From NCBI RefSeq assembly GCF_015221875.1, contig NZ_JACYGY010000001.1, forward strand, positions 992,001-1,056,000: DNA of 64,000 bases. The letters are read 5' to 3'. Position numbers and translations under genes: made by a program. The stretch is from Dyadobacter subterraneus (GTDB taxonomy: Bacteria; Bacteroidota; Bacteroidia; Cytophagales; Spirosomataceae). Under the pieces are notes generated by a model. It saw only the letters and a list, made by a program, of their open reading frames with translations. It did not search any database and was not told the DNA's origin. Shown here one piece after another: positions 1 to 6,674 of this stretch. Each line of letters begins with the position of its first letter. Position 1 is the first letter of the stretch.

Positions 1-1
1 T

Positions 2-70
2 TCAGAAGTTACTGAAAAACCTTTCGTTATCGCTACTGAAACAAAACGTTTGGTAACTGCTGTTAAATAA
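2..70 (+). CDS. C-terminal end of an unidentified protein (partial)
   Basis: An open frame runs in from the left edge and ends at TAA 68-70, giving 22 residues that end in KRLVTAVK. A strong terminator starts about 20 bases after the stop, which supports this as the true 3' end of a rightward gene. The fragment is too short to assign to a family and I do not recognise it. Confidence 0.6.
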   Translation, partial: SEVTEKPFVIATETKRLVTAVK

Positions 71-91
71 GGAATACAAGTTTTAAGAAAT

Positions 92-130
92 AAAAAGGAG
101 AGCAACGGTCCCGTTGCTCTCCTTTTTTTG
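92..130 (+). terminator. Rho-independent terminator
   Basis: A 12-base or longer GC-rich stem (GGAGAGCAACGG and its complement) with a very short loop is flanked by A and T runs. It closes the gene entering from the left edge. Confidence 0.85.
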
Positions 131-162
131 TGGGCTATGTTTTTTGCCAATGAATAATTTGG

Positions 163-399
163 GTTTCCCAGGGTTAAAACCCTGCGCTATAATGTCGGTC
201 ATGCCAATGGCATTTTGCTTTGTGACGGTTTGGTTGATATGAATGTTATTGGGTTGACTTTTATCTGTCCCATGGAATAAATTCCGTGGTTATCAAATCG
301 GTCATACGTATGGCACTTTGTTAAACTTAGATTTGCTAGTATTCATAATGCCGTAGGCATGACCGACATTGTAGCGCCGGGTTTTAACCCGGGGAAAGC
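163..399. repeat. Cluster of three palindromic intergenic repeat units
   Basis: No gene lies between 71 and 493. The stretch holds an imperfect inverted repeat with arms of about 53 bases (163-215 and 347-399). Each arm has a small palindrome around GGGTTAAAACCC, then CGCTAYAATGTCGGTCATGCC and a short imperfect palindrome ending GGCAT. A third, diverged unit at about 272-316 has CCATGGAATAAATTCCGTGG in the palindrome slot, followed by ATCGGTCATACGTATGGCA. This is the layout of a REP-like mobile intergenic repeat: a variable palindrome plus a conserved tail. I see no transposase nearby. Confidence 0.75.
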
Positions 400-422
400 A
401 TAGGGGTTGAGATTATAATACG

Positions 423-468
423 AAAAAATGCCATAACATGACCAATTAGGGAATGTTATGGCATTTTT
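423..468 (-). terminator. Terminator, probably bidirectional
   Basis: A 16-base stem (AAAAATGCCATAACAT and its complement) with a loop of about 12 bases lies just past the stop of the leftward barrel gene. T runs flank it on both strands. Confidence 0.75.
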
Positions 469-493
469 AATTTATAAAAATTGGCGTATTAAC

Positions 494-1324
494 TTACAGT
501 TTAAAGATCACACCAAAATTGACATTTCCTTGTAAAAAGAAGAAATGCTGTGCTGCTCTGTCATCTGTAAAATTGGTGGTCAGGATATTCGGCATATTGA
601 TATACCCACCTTTGGCCTCGCCCTGAATAAAGAAATGCTTGAAAAAAGTAACATTAAGTCCGGTAACCAAATCAACACCGTATCCCGCCACATGCCATTG
701 ATCGTTCTCGGCATAATTAAGCAATGTTACATCAGACTTTGGGTAAAGAACACCCGCTCCGACACCTTCAATTAAATTAATGTCAATGTTTTTTATTTTC
801 AGGGATCTCTGGTCAAAAAGATTATCCATTCTTCTTACTTCCAGATTCAGGTAATTTAGTCCGTTGGTGTGTTCAAAGCGCAAAAAGTTTGGAGTCAGCT
901 TAATAGGTACATTATTATACGTCCTGTCATAATCCGTTCCTGTTCCGGCAATAGCACCATTAATTTTAACAATCTGATCCTGCTGCATTACATATTTCAT
1001 GTGATCAAAACCAAAGGAAATGCTGTACTTGGAATTGAAATAATATCCTATTCTGAAATTGTATTGGGGAATTGTAATTTTTGAAGGATTGAAATACCGT
1101 AGAGAAAATCCTGTTTGACGATCTTTTGCAACTACATCTTTCAAGGTAAAGTTATAATCGTTTCCCTTAAAGTGAATGTCTGACTTTGTATAAGCACTCT
1201 GGTTCCAACCCCAGGAGACAAATATTTTTCCTTTTTGATTATGAGCGTTTGCGAAATCGTAAGTTTGGGAATACGCGATAAAAGCTTGCATGACAAGCAT
1301 GCTGACAAGGAATATTCTTTTCAT
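494..1324 (-). CDS. Putative outer-membrane beta-barrel protein
   Basis: This 276-residue protein has a signal peptide at about residues 1-19, with cleavage likely after AYS. The rest is rich in alternating aromatic and polar stretches typical of outer-membrane beta-strands, and the C-terminus ends in NFGVIFKL, a plausible last strand. It should sit in the outer membrane, but nothing in the sequence shows a ligand. It stands alone between a downstream terminator and an upstream -7 box at 1458-1465. I cannot place it in a named family beyond an OmpW- or OprF-like barrel shape. Confidence 0.7.
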   Translation of the reverse strand: MKRIFLVSMLVMQAFIAYSQTYDFANAHNQKGKIFVSWGWNQSAYTKSDIHFKGNDYNFTLKDVVAKDRQTGFSLRYFNPSKITIPQYNFRIGYYFNSKYSISFGFDHMKYVMQQDQIVKINGAIAGTGTDYDRTYNNVPIKLTPNFLRFEHTNGLNYLNLEVRRMDNLFDQRSLKIKNIDINLIEGVGAGVLYPKSDVTLLNYAENDQWHVAGYGVDLVTGLNVTFFKHFFIQGEAKGGYINMPNILTTNFTDDRAAQHFFFLQGNVNFGVIFKL

Positions 1325-1457
1325 AAGATATTGATAGAAGAGATATTAAACTAAACAAAGACACAGACTTATTTCTATGCATCTGTTTTTGACTAGTGAT
1401 TTAAGTGATTTTTACAAAATAAAGTTCACACGCAAACGGATGAAATCAACTGTCTGG

Positions 1458-1465
1458 CAAAGTTA
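1458..1465 (-). promoter_or_regulatory. Bacteroidota -7 promoter box (TAACTTTG)
   Basis: On the minus strand this reads TAACTTTG, matching TAnnTTTG. It lies about 135 bases upstream of the barrel gene start at 1324. I see no clear -33 TTG. Apart from this box and the terminator near 1600, the 1325-1655 gap holds nothing I recognise. Confidence 0.45.
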
Positions 1466-1597
1466 GAAAGATTGTATTTATTTAATTGTCACACTCGGTT
1501 ACTTTAAAGGTGAAAACCTGAAATATTAACATTTTTAATTTTTTTCTAATCGATGACGAATGCGTTGCAATTTGTTATTTTCAAATTGTATATAAAC

Positions 1598-1636
1598 AAA
1601 AACCGCCGCAGAAATCACTTTCTGCGGCGGTTTCTT
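1598..1636 (-). terminator. Rho-independent terminator
   Basis: A 15-base stem (AAACCGCCGCAGAAA and its complement) with a 4-base loop is followed by a T-rich tract on the minus strand. It ends the Gfo/Idh/MocA gene. Confidence 0.85.
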
Positions 1637-1655
1637 TATGCTTACTGTATTCTTC

Positions 1656-2693
1656 CTAATATTTCATTACCTTTTTCTCTGCGCTGCTTTGAAATGCAAG
1701 GTCAATTACGCGGCAAGTTCGTAGGATTTCTTCCGGCTTCACCGCAAGTTCTGCACCTTCGACAATTGCTTCATATACATTGTCATAAAATGGCATATAA
1801 TCACCAGCTTCGCTTTCTATAATACCTGTAAAGTCAGCGGATGACAATTTCCCCCAACGATTTTCAGGTTCAACACCCCATGGTTTTTCATCAGGTAAAA
1901 TATTTTTACGTAATGTTTCTTCCTGCGGATCCAGCCCGCCTTTGATAAATGAACCGCTGGTACCGTGAATAGTATAACGCAGGAAATTTTCGTAAACCAT
2001 CAAACTGGATTTTAAAACTACCAATTTGTCAGCATAACCTAGTCTAACGTCAAAATAATCGTCGATTTCACTATTTGGACGAACACTGCGAACTTCGGCT
2101 GTAACCGTTTCAGGTGTGCCAAATAAAGTGAGAGCCTGATCAAGCAAATGCGGTCCAAGATTATATAAATTTCCACCCACGTCAACCTTTTTCTCTTTCC
2201 AGGATTCCGTCGGAACAACAGGGCGGAAACGGTCATAACGGCATTCATATTCAATAACATCACCAAGTTTTCCTTCTGCGAGCAGCTTTTTGATTGTTAA
2301 GAAATCGGAATCCCAGCGGCGGTTTTGATAGGCAGTCAGGATCAGATCTTTTTCTTTAGCAAGGGCTACCAATTGTTTCGCTTCGTCTTCGGTTGCTGCA
2401 AATGGTTTTTCAATTACTACATGTTTTCCGTTTTCAAGGGCGTCCATGGCGTATTGGAAATGCGTATCATTGGGAGTGCAAATAAATACCAGATCAATTT
2501 CTGTATCACTCAAAAGCTCATCAATGGAACGTGCATTTTCTATGGAAGAGTCAAATTCCTGTGCTTCATTTTTGCTTCTTTCAACTGCTGTTTTTAATTT
2601 AAACCGAGGATTAACTGAAAGAAAAGGCGCATGAAAATACCGGCCGGAAAGTCCGAAACCGATAAGGCCAACGTTAAGAATTTTGGAAGACAT
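1656..2693 (-). CDS. Gfo/Idh/MocA family NAD(P)-dependent oxidoreductase
   Basis: This is a cytosolic dehydrogenase of the Gfo/Idh/MocA family, which oxidises or reduces sugars, inositols and related polyols. The N-terminal Rossmann fold shows GLIGFGLSGRYFHAPFL near residues 9-25. The family EKP motif follows (VIEKPFAATEDEA), and the C-terminal half carries a GPHLLDQ motif with the expected His. I start it at 2693 (MSSKILN), because the longer form from 2735 adds 14 hydrophobic residues that do not belong to the Rossmann fold. A -33/-7 promoter is present at 2764-2793 and a terminator lies downstream, so it may be monocistronic. The substrate is unknown. The TIM-barrel isomerase-like gene just upstream on the same strand is a plausible partner. 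Confidence 0.9.
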   Translation of the reverse strand: MSSKILNVGLIGFGLSGRYFHAPFLSVNPRFKLKTAVERSKNEAQEFDSSIENARSIDELLSDTEIDLVFICTPNDTHFQYAMDALENGKHVVIEKPFAATEDEAKQLVALAKEKDLILTAYQNRRWDSDFLTIKKLLAEGKLGDVIEYECRYDRFRPVVPTESWKEKKVDVGGNLYNLGPHLLDQALTLFGTPETVTAEVRSVRPNSEIDDYFDVRLGYADKLVVLKSSLMVYENFLRYTIHGTSGSFIKGGLDPQEETLRKNILPDEKPWGVEPENRWGKLSSADFTGIIESEAGDYMPFYDNVYEAIVEGAELAVKPEEILRTCRVIDLAFQSSAEKKVMKY

Positions 2694-2763
2694 AATAATT
2701 GGAATAAATGAATAATAAATAAAGGAATATGCCATGCAAGATTCCTATTAATAATTCTTGTTG

Positions 2764-2793
2764 CAAAGTTAACTTTTACGGGTACAGAGGCAA
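2764..2793 (-). promoter_or_regulatory. Promoter with -33 TTG and -7 TAACTTTG
   Basis: The minus strand has TTG (2791-2793), a 19-base spacer and TAACTTTG (2764-2771), a close match to the Bacteroidota sigma-A consensus. It lies about 70 bases upstream of the oxidoreductase start, and it lies between that gene and its neighbour. Confidence 0.6.
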
Positions 2794-2826
2794 GTTGTAT
2801 CTAAAATCAGGTTTGATAATACACGT

Positions 2827-3810
2827 TTACGCCTGCTCCCATAATTCTTTCACTTTAAATAAATCTCTTTTCATCGCATCAAAAACAACTTTTGGCGCGA
2901 CGGTAATCTTATCCGCTCCCTGATCGGCACCTCCCAGAGGATATTCCAGATGCAGACAAATCGGAGCCTGAGTATTACTGGCTTTTAACAATTTGAAATA
3001 TGTTTTGAAATCAACCATACCTTCCCCAAGCGGCACATTTTTTGGCGCCCATTTTCCATTGGTTTTTTCCCACATGAAATCTTTTAAAACAATTGTTTTG
3101 ATGCTTGGTTTGATCAATTCATAACCTGTCTGCCAGGAAAGTCCGCCTTCAAGTGTGGCATGCCGGATATCGTATTGCGCACCCATATGGCTCAAATCAG
3201 CCTTTTGCAGCAATTCCCAAACTTCGAATAAGGAAGCGCCAACCATTCTTCCTGCGTGATTTTGATAACAACCGGTAATTCCGAGTTGCGTATTCAGCTT
3301 GCTTAAAGCTGCCACTTTATTTCTGTATTCATCCAGCGACTGCGGAATCGTTTTCTGGTCGTTGTATTTGTACCAGTTCATTCGGTAGTACTTAATTCCT
3401 TGTGCTGCGGCTACTTCGAGTACTTTCTTGTCGAGCGGATTATTCTCATCTTCAATAGCAGTGGCCATCAACAATGGCGAAAATCCTACTTTTTTCATTT
3501 CTTCAACCACCAGTGGTAAATCGGTTTCAACACGCTCAGGCAACACATGTCCCTTTGGCCGTACAGTCAGATCAATGCCATCAAAACCAATTTCTTTCGC
3601 AGCCTCTGCCATGTCTTTATAGTTTAAAAACTGCAAATGCTTGGAGAAAATATTGATTTTGGGAACACCGGCCACTGGTGTTACATTTTTGGAAAATGCT
3701 TTTTGCTCAATGAAAGGAAGTAAACTTCCCGCAAGGGCAGAATTGATCAGAAAGTTTCTTCGGGACAATGGGTTTGGCATATTACGGTTTTTAGATTGCT
3801 GCTGTGACAA
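2827..3810 (-). CDS. Tat-exported sugar phosphate isomerase/epimerase-like protein (xylose isomerase-like TIM barrel)
   Basis: This 327-residue protein starts with a twin-arginine signal (SRRNFLINSALAGS at about residues 16-29), so a folded and probably metal-loaded enzyme is exported. The body matches the AP-endonuclease-2-like TIM-barrel fold of sugar isomerases and epimerases: GIDLTVRP, a QNHAG motif, an acidic QYDIRHA strand end, and HLEYPLGG near the C-terminus supply likely metal ligands. A shorter start at the second Met (MPNPLSRR, residue 11) is equally possible. Family members isomerise or epimerise sugars, or act on keto-sugars. Adjacency to a Gfo/Idh/MocA enzyme suggests sugar oxidation chemistry, but the substrate is not known. 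Confidence 0.8.
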   Translation of the reverse strand: MSQQQSKNRNMPNPLSRRNFLINSALAGSLLPFIEQKAFSKNVTPVAGVPKINIFSKHLQFLNYKDMAEAAKEIGFDGIDLTVRPKGHVLPERVETDLPLVVEEMKKVGFSPLLMATAIEDENNPLDKKVLEVAAAQGIKYYRMNWYKYNDQKTIPQSLDEYRNKVAALSKLNTQLGITGCYQNHAGRMVGASLFEVWELLQKADLSHMGAQYDIRHATLEGGLSWQTGYELIKPSIKTIVLKDFMWEKTNGKWAPKNVPLGEGMVDFKTYFKLLKASNTQAPICLHLEYPLGGADQGADKITVAPKVVFDAMKRDLFKVKELWEQA

Positions 3811-3838
3811 AGAGAAGATGCTGATTCAATGTTATTAT

Positions 3839-3897
3839 AAAGGAGACGAACAATGAATCTTACTACCCGTAGTAAGGCCCGTCTTTTGGCGATTTAA
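3839..3897 (+). CDS. Possible 14-codon ORF with a strong Shine-Dalgarno
   Basis: ATG 3853 to TAA 3895-3897 encodes MNLTTRSKARLLAI. AAGGAG (3839-3844) sits 8 bases upstream, an unusually good ribosome site for a genome whose starts mostly lack one. It lies in the gap between the leftward isomerase gene and tsaE. It could be a leader peptide, a small protein or chance. The coordinates include the ribosome site. Confidence 0.3.
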
Positions 3898-4041
3898 CAG
3901 CGTACCCGGAATTCGAAAAGTAGTCCTGAAATGCTGGTCAGGTGATATTACTAAATAATGCAGCAGCCGTTTTTCAATAAGGATTAGAGGTTTTGTAAGA
4001 ATTGTCAGTCACAAAATGTGATTACTGTATTTAAATTGTGG

Positions 4042-4049
4042 TATTTTTG
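4042..4049 (+). promoter_or_regulatory. -7 box TATTTTTG directly before tsaE
   Basis: TATTTTTG matches TAnnTTTG and ends 4 bases before the tsaE ATG at 4054. Transcription should begin at or next to the start codon, suggesting a leaderless message. No clear -33 element is visible. Confidence 0.5.
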
Positions 4050-4053
4050 TATC

Positions 4054-4494
4054 ATGAATACATGGCCTGTTACAATCCGTTTTCAAGATTTGTCCGAGTT
4101 GGATACTGTTGCGGCTTCTTTATTAAAGTTGGGAGAAAATGTTTCGGTTTGGCTGTTTGACGGTCCCATGGGCGTTGGTAAAACCACATTGATAAAAAAA
4201 CTCTGCGAGCTTCTGGGCGTTCAGTCTATTGTGCAGAGTCCAACCTTTTCTATTGTTAATGAATATATTACCAATGACAGAAAAGTAATTTACCATTTTG
4301 ATTTTTACAGGATCAGAAGCGAAGTTGAAGCATTGGATATCGGTATTGAAGAATATTTTGATTCCGGCGCATTTTGTTTTGTAGAGTGGCCCGAGAAAAT
4401 AGAGTCACTTTGGCCATATCCGCATTTGTTGATAAAACTGAATTCTGATGAAACAGGGGAACGCGTTTTGGAAATCAGCGAAGTGAAAGTCTGA
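4054..4494 (+). CDS. tsaE: tRNA threonylcarbamoyladenosine biosynthesis ATPase TsaE
   Basis: TsaE is the ATPase that works with TsaB, TsaC and TsaD to make the t6A37 modification in tRNAs reading ANN codons. From ATG 4054 (146 residues) the protein shows a Walker A motif GPMGVGKTT (residues 37-45), the switch motif SPTFSIVNEY, HFDFYRI, and the typical FVEWPE motif near the C-terminus. The 12 residues ahead of 4054 in the longer frame are not needed, and the -7 box lies inside that stretch, which favours the shorter start. It is followed by the alanine dehydrogenase-family gene 82 bases downstream. Confidence 0.93.
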   Translation: MNTWPVTIRFQDLSELDTVAASLLKLGENVSVWLFDGPMGVGKTTLIKKLCELLGVQSIVQSPTFSIVNEYITNDRKVIYHFDFYRIRSEVEALDIGIEEYFDSGAFCFVEWPEKIESLWPYPHLLIKLNSDETGERVLEISEVKV

Positions 4495-4576
4495 TAAAAT
4501 GTGAGCCATTTTTCTTGATTGTTTATAGATCCACATTATTACTCACCAAGTATAAATTTAATATTTCACCTATTCC

Positions 4577-5803
4577 ATGGCACAACCGCAAATAAAGGGT
4601 TTTGAAGAATTGGCAAAACAGTCGGCACTTTATCCGCAGGAGTCATTACTGGCAACCCGGAAAAATCAGAATTCCTTACTTATTGGTTTGCCAAGGGAAG
4701 TTTCATTACAGGAAAATCGCATTGCTTTAACGCCGGATGCGGTTGGTATTCTGGTGAGAAACGGACATGAAGTTTGGGTTGAAAAAAATGCCGGAAAAAG
4801 TGCCAATTTTTCGGATCATGATTATAGCGAAGCTGGCGCCAGCATTGTTGCAGGACCAAAGGAAGTTTATCAGGCCAATCTGATTTTAAAAGTTGAACCA
4901 TTGGTTGAAGAAGAATTCGCCTTTATCAAAGCCGGTACCACGCTTATTTCTGCGTTGAATTTACCGACGCTGGAAAAGAAATATTTTGAAAGACTGAACG
5001 AAGCCAAAATTACAGGTATCGGTTACGAATTAATTGAGGACCAGGTAGGAGGGAAACCAATTATACGTGCAATGGGTGAGATTGCCGGAAGTACAGTTTT
5101 ATTGATTGCAGCTGAATATTTGTCCAATCCCAATGGTGGTCGGGGAATTATTCTTGGCGGAATTACCGGCGTGCCGCCAACTAAAATCGTAATTCTTGGC
5201 GCAGGTACTGTGGCGGAATACGCAACACGTGCAGCGTTGGGTTTTGGTGCAGACATCAAAATTTTTGACAAACATATTTATCGCTTACAAAGACTGAAAT
5301 ATTCTATCGGGCAAAATCTTTACACTTCTATTATAGATTCGGATACGTTGGCTGAGGCAATCAGTCGTGCCGATGTAGTAATTGGCACAATGAGGGCTGA
5401 AAACGGCATGAGTCCAATGGTTGTTACAAAAGAAATGGTGGCGGGCATGAAGCAAGGTTCTGTCATTATTGATGTGAGCATCGATCAGGGAGGATCTTTC
5501 GAAACGTCCAAAATGACAACGCATAAGCATCCGACTTTTAAATATAAAGACGTGATTCATTACTGTGTTCCAAACATTCCTTCACGGGTTGCCAACACGG
5601 CGAGTACGGCTTTAAGCAATGTTTTTTTACCATTTTTATTACAGACCGGCACAATTGGTGGTATAGAAGAAATGATTTATGCAAATCGTTGGTTTATGAA
5701 AGGAGTGTATTGTCATAAAGGAACATTAACCAATTCTCACATCGCAAGAAGTTTCAATATGCGTTATAAAGATTTGACGTTGTTGCTTGCGGCAAGAATG
5801 TGA
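4577..5803 (+). CDS. Alanine dehydrogenase / pyridine nucleotide transhydrogenase alpha family protein
   Basis: This 408-residue protein belongs to the AlaDH/PNT family, whose alanine dehydrogenases convert L-alanine to pyruvate and ammonia with NAD. Residues 1-33 are an extra N-terminal stretch. The substrate-binding Arg (R48 in ENRIALTP) and Lys (K105 in LKVEP) are present, as are the NAD Rossmann motif GAGTVAEYA and the acidic IDQGG loop. The position that normally carries the catalytic His (LHLA in well-studied alanine dehydrogenases) reads ALNLP here, with N128. That makes the activity uncertain; this could be a Bacteroidota subgroup with a different substrate. The C-terminus is well conserved (PNIPSRVANTAS). 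Confidence 0.8.
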   Translation: MAQPQIKGFEELAKQSALYPQESLLATRKNQNSLLIGLPREVSLQENRIALTPDAVGILVRNGHEVWVEKNAGKSANFSDHDYSEAGASIVAGPKEVYQANLILKVEPLVEEEFAFIKAGTTLISALNLPTLEKKYFERLNEAKITGIGYELIEDQVGGKPIIRAMGEIAGSTVLLIAAEYLSNPNGGRGIILGGITGVPPTKIVILGAGTVAEYATRAALGFGADIKIFDKHIYRLQRLKYSIGQNLYTSIIDSDTLAEAISRADVVIGTMRAENGMSPMVVTKEMVAGMKQGSVIIDVSIDQGGSFETSKMTTHKHPTFKYKDVIHYCVPNIPSRVANTASTALSNVFLPFLLQTGTIGGIEEMIYANRWFMKGVYCHKGTLTNSHIARSFNMRYKDLTLLLAARM

Positions 5804-5811
5804 TTTTGGCT

Positions 5812-5966
5812 TTGGGTCGTCAGCTTTCGGCTGTCGACTGCGAGCGCAAAGTAACTGGAATAAATGAATTATACATTTGAAGAATGATGTAGTGATTAAA
5901 TAATAATAAACAAAATAACGGTTGCAAGCCAATGCCGAAAGCTGATGGCTGACAGCCGATAGCCCA
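5812..5966. repeat. Inverted pair of GCTGATAGCCGA-type repeats
   Basis: The gap holds a GC-rich unit at 5929-5966 (GCCGAAAGCTGATGGCTGAC followed by AGCCGATAGCC) and a partial inverted copy at about 5819-5840 (GTCAGCTTTCGGCTGTCGAC). The right copy ends 4 bases before the ATG of the next gene. A close relative lies at 54905-54936, again directly before a start codon. Confidence 0.6.
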
Positions 5967-5969
5967 AAT

Positions 5970-6377
5970 ATGATTAACAACAGCAATGAAAATGCCATGA
6001 TGGACGATGCAAACTCGCCTGAGTTGAACCGGAAATTAATGGGATATGTGTCACAGGATTTTGTACGGGTTTCGGATCAGTTGAAGGATGCTTCATATCA
6101 GATCCGTAAAAGAGGATTTTCTGAAAACCCGATTTTTGTCATCACAAATGAAGAGGTCGATCTTGGTGTGCTGCTGATCGGCTCTACTGAAATGACAAAC
6201 CGATATAATTACAGAGCATCCTACATGCAGGAATTTATAGACCGGAAATTAATTGGCGAAGAGTCAATTGATCTGTTTAAGGAGAACTATAAAAACGCAG
6301 ACGAATACTGCTGCCTTTTTGCATTAATCGGTGATTTCTCCGGTTTTATTTTTGTTCCGTATCCGGAGGATAATTAA
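5970..6377 (+). CDS. Conserved hypothetical protein
   Basis: This 135-residue soluble protein has no signal peptide or membrane segment and I do not recognise the family. It is acidic, with a likely helical N-terminal half (LNRKLMGYVSQDFVRVSDQLK) and a mixed C-terminal half that ends in a hydrophobic strand (FALIGDFSGFIFVPYPED). An alternative start at 5997 (MMDDANSPEL) would avoid the repeat that abuts ATG 5970. A strong terminator follows, so it forms its own unit or ends the tsaE-ald unit. No function can be assigned. Confidence 0.65.
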   Translation: MINNSNENAMMDDANSPELNRKLMGYVSQDFVRVSDQLKDASYQIRKRGFSENPIFVITNEEVDLGVLLIGSTEMTNRYNYRASYMQEFIDRKLIGEESIDLFKENYKNADEYCCLFALIGDFSGFIFVPYPEDN

Positions 6378-6401
6378 CAAAAATAAAAAGTTTGGAATAT
6401 G

Positions 6402-6443
6402 TAAAGGTAATAACTCTTTTCAAGAGTTATTACCTTTTTTTAT
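6402..6443 (+). terminator. Rho-independent terminator
   Basis: A 16-base stem (AAAGGTAATAACTCTT and its complement), 3-base loop and T run follow the 5970-6377 gene. Confidence 0.85.
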
Positions 6444-6606
6444 ACCCCCAAGCATCCAATATATTGAAATATTATTTTCCAGATAATTATATATATGAAA
6501 ATATCAATAATAAGATGTACGTAATTATTAATTAATTATAATAAGTAGTTGTTTTATTAATTAAATTATTAAAAACAGATTAATGTTAGGATATTTGTTT
6601 AAAGGG

Positions 6607-6614
6607 TAAATTTG
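6607..6614 (+). promoter_or_regulatory. -7 box TAAATTTG upstream of susC
   Basis: TAAATTTG matches TAnnTTTG and lies about 60 bases before the likely ATG at 6675. No convincing -33 TTG is seen at the usual distance. No ECF sigma/anti-sigma pair lies next to this susC. Confidence 0.4.
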
Positions 6615-6674
6615 CATTATTATAATTTGCGTTTTTGCCAGGCAACCTATGTTAAATTTTTGATAAAATTAATT

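Noticed and set aside
1656..2735. Longer start of the Gfo/Idh/MocA gene at 2735
   Set aside because: The extra 14 residues are hydrophobic and not part of the Rossmann fold; ATG 2693 is the natural start.
4577..5803. Transhydrogenase alpha subunit (PntA)
   Set aside because: No pntB gene or membrane segments follow, and the C-terminal half fits the soluble alanine dehydrogenase layout better.
6612..6674. Longer start of the module 1 SusC at 6612
   Set aside because: The extra 21 residues precede a perfect signal peptide start (MKKKLLKN), and a -7 box lies over that start.
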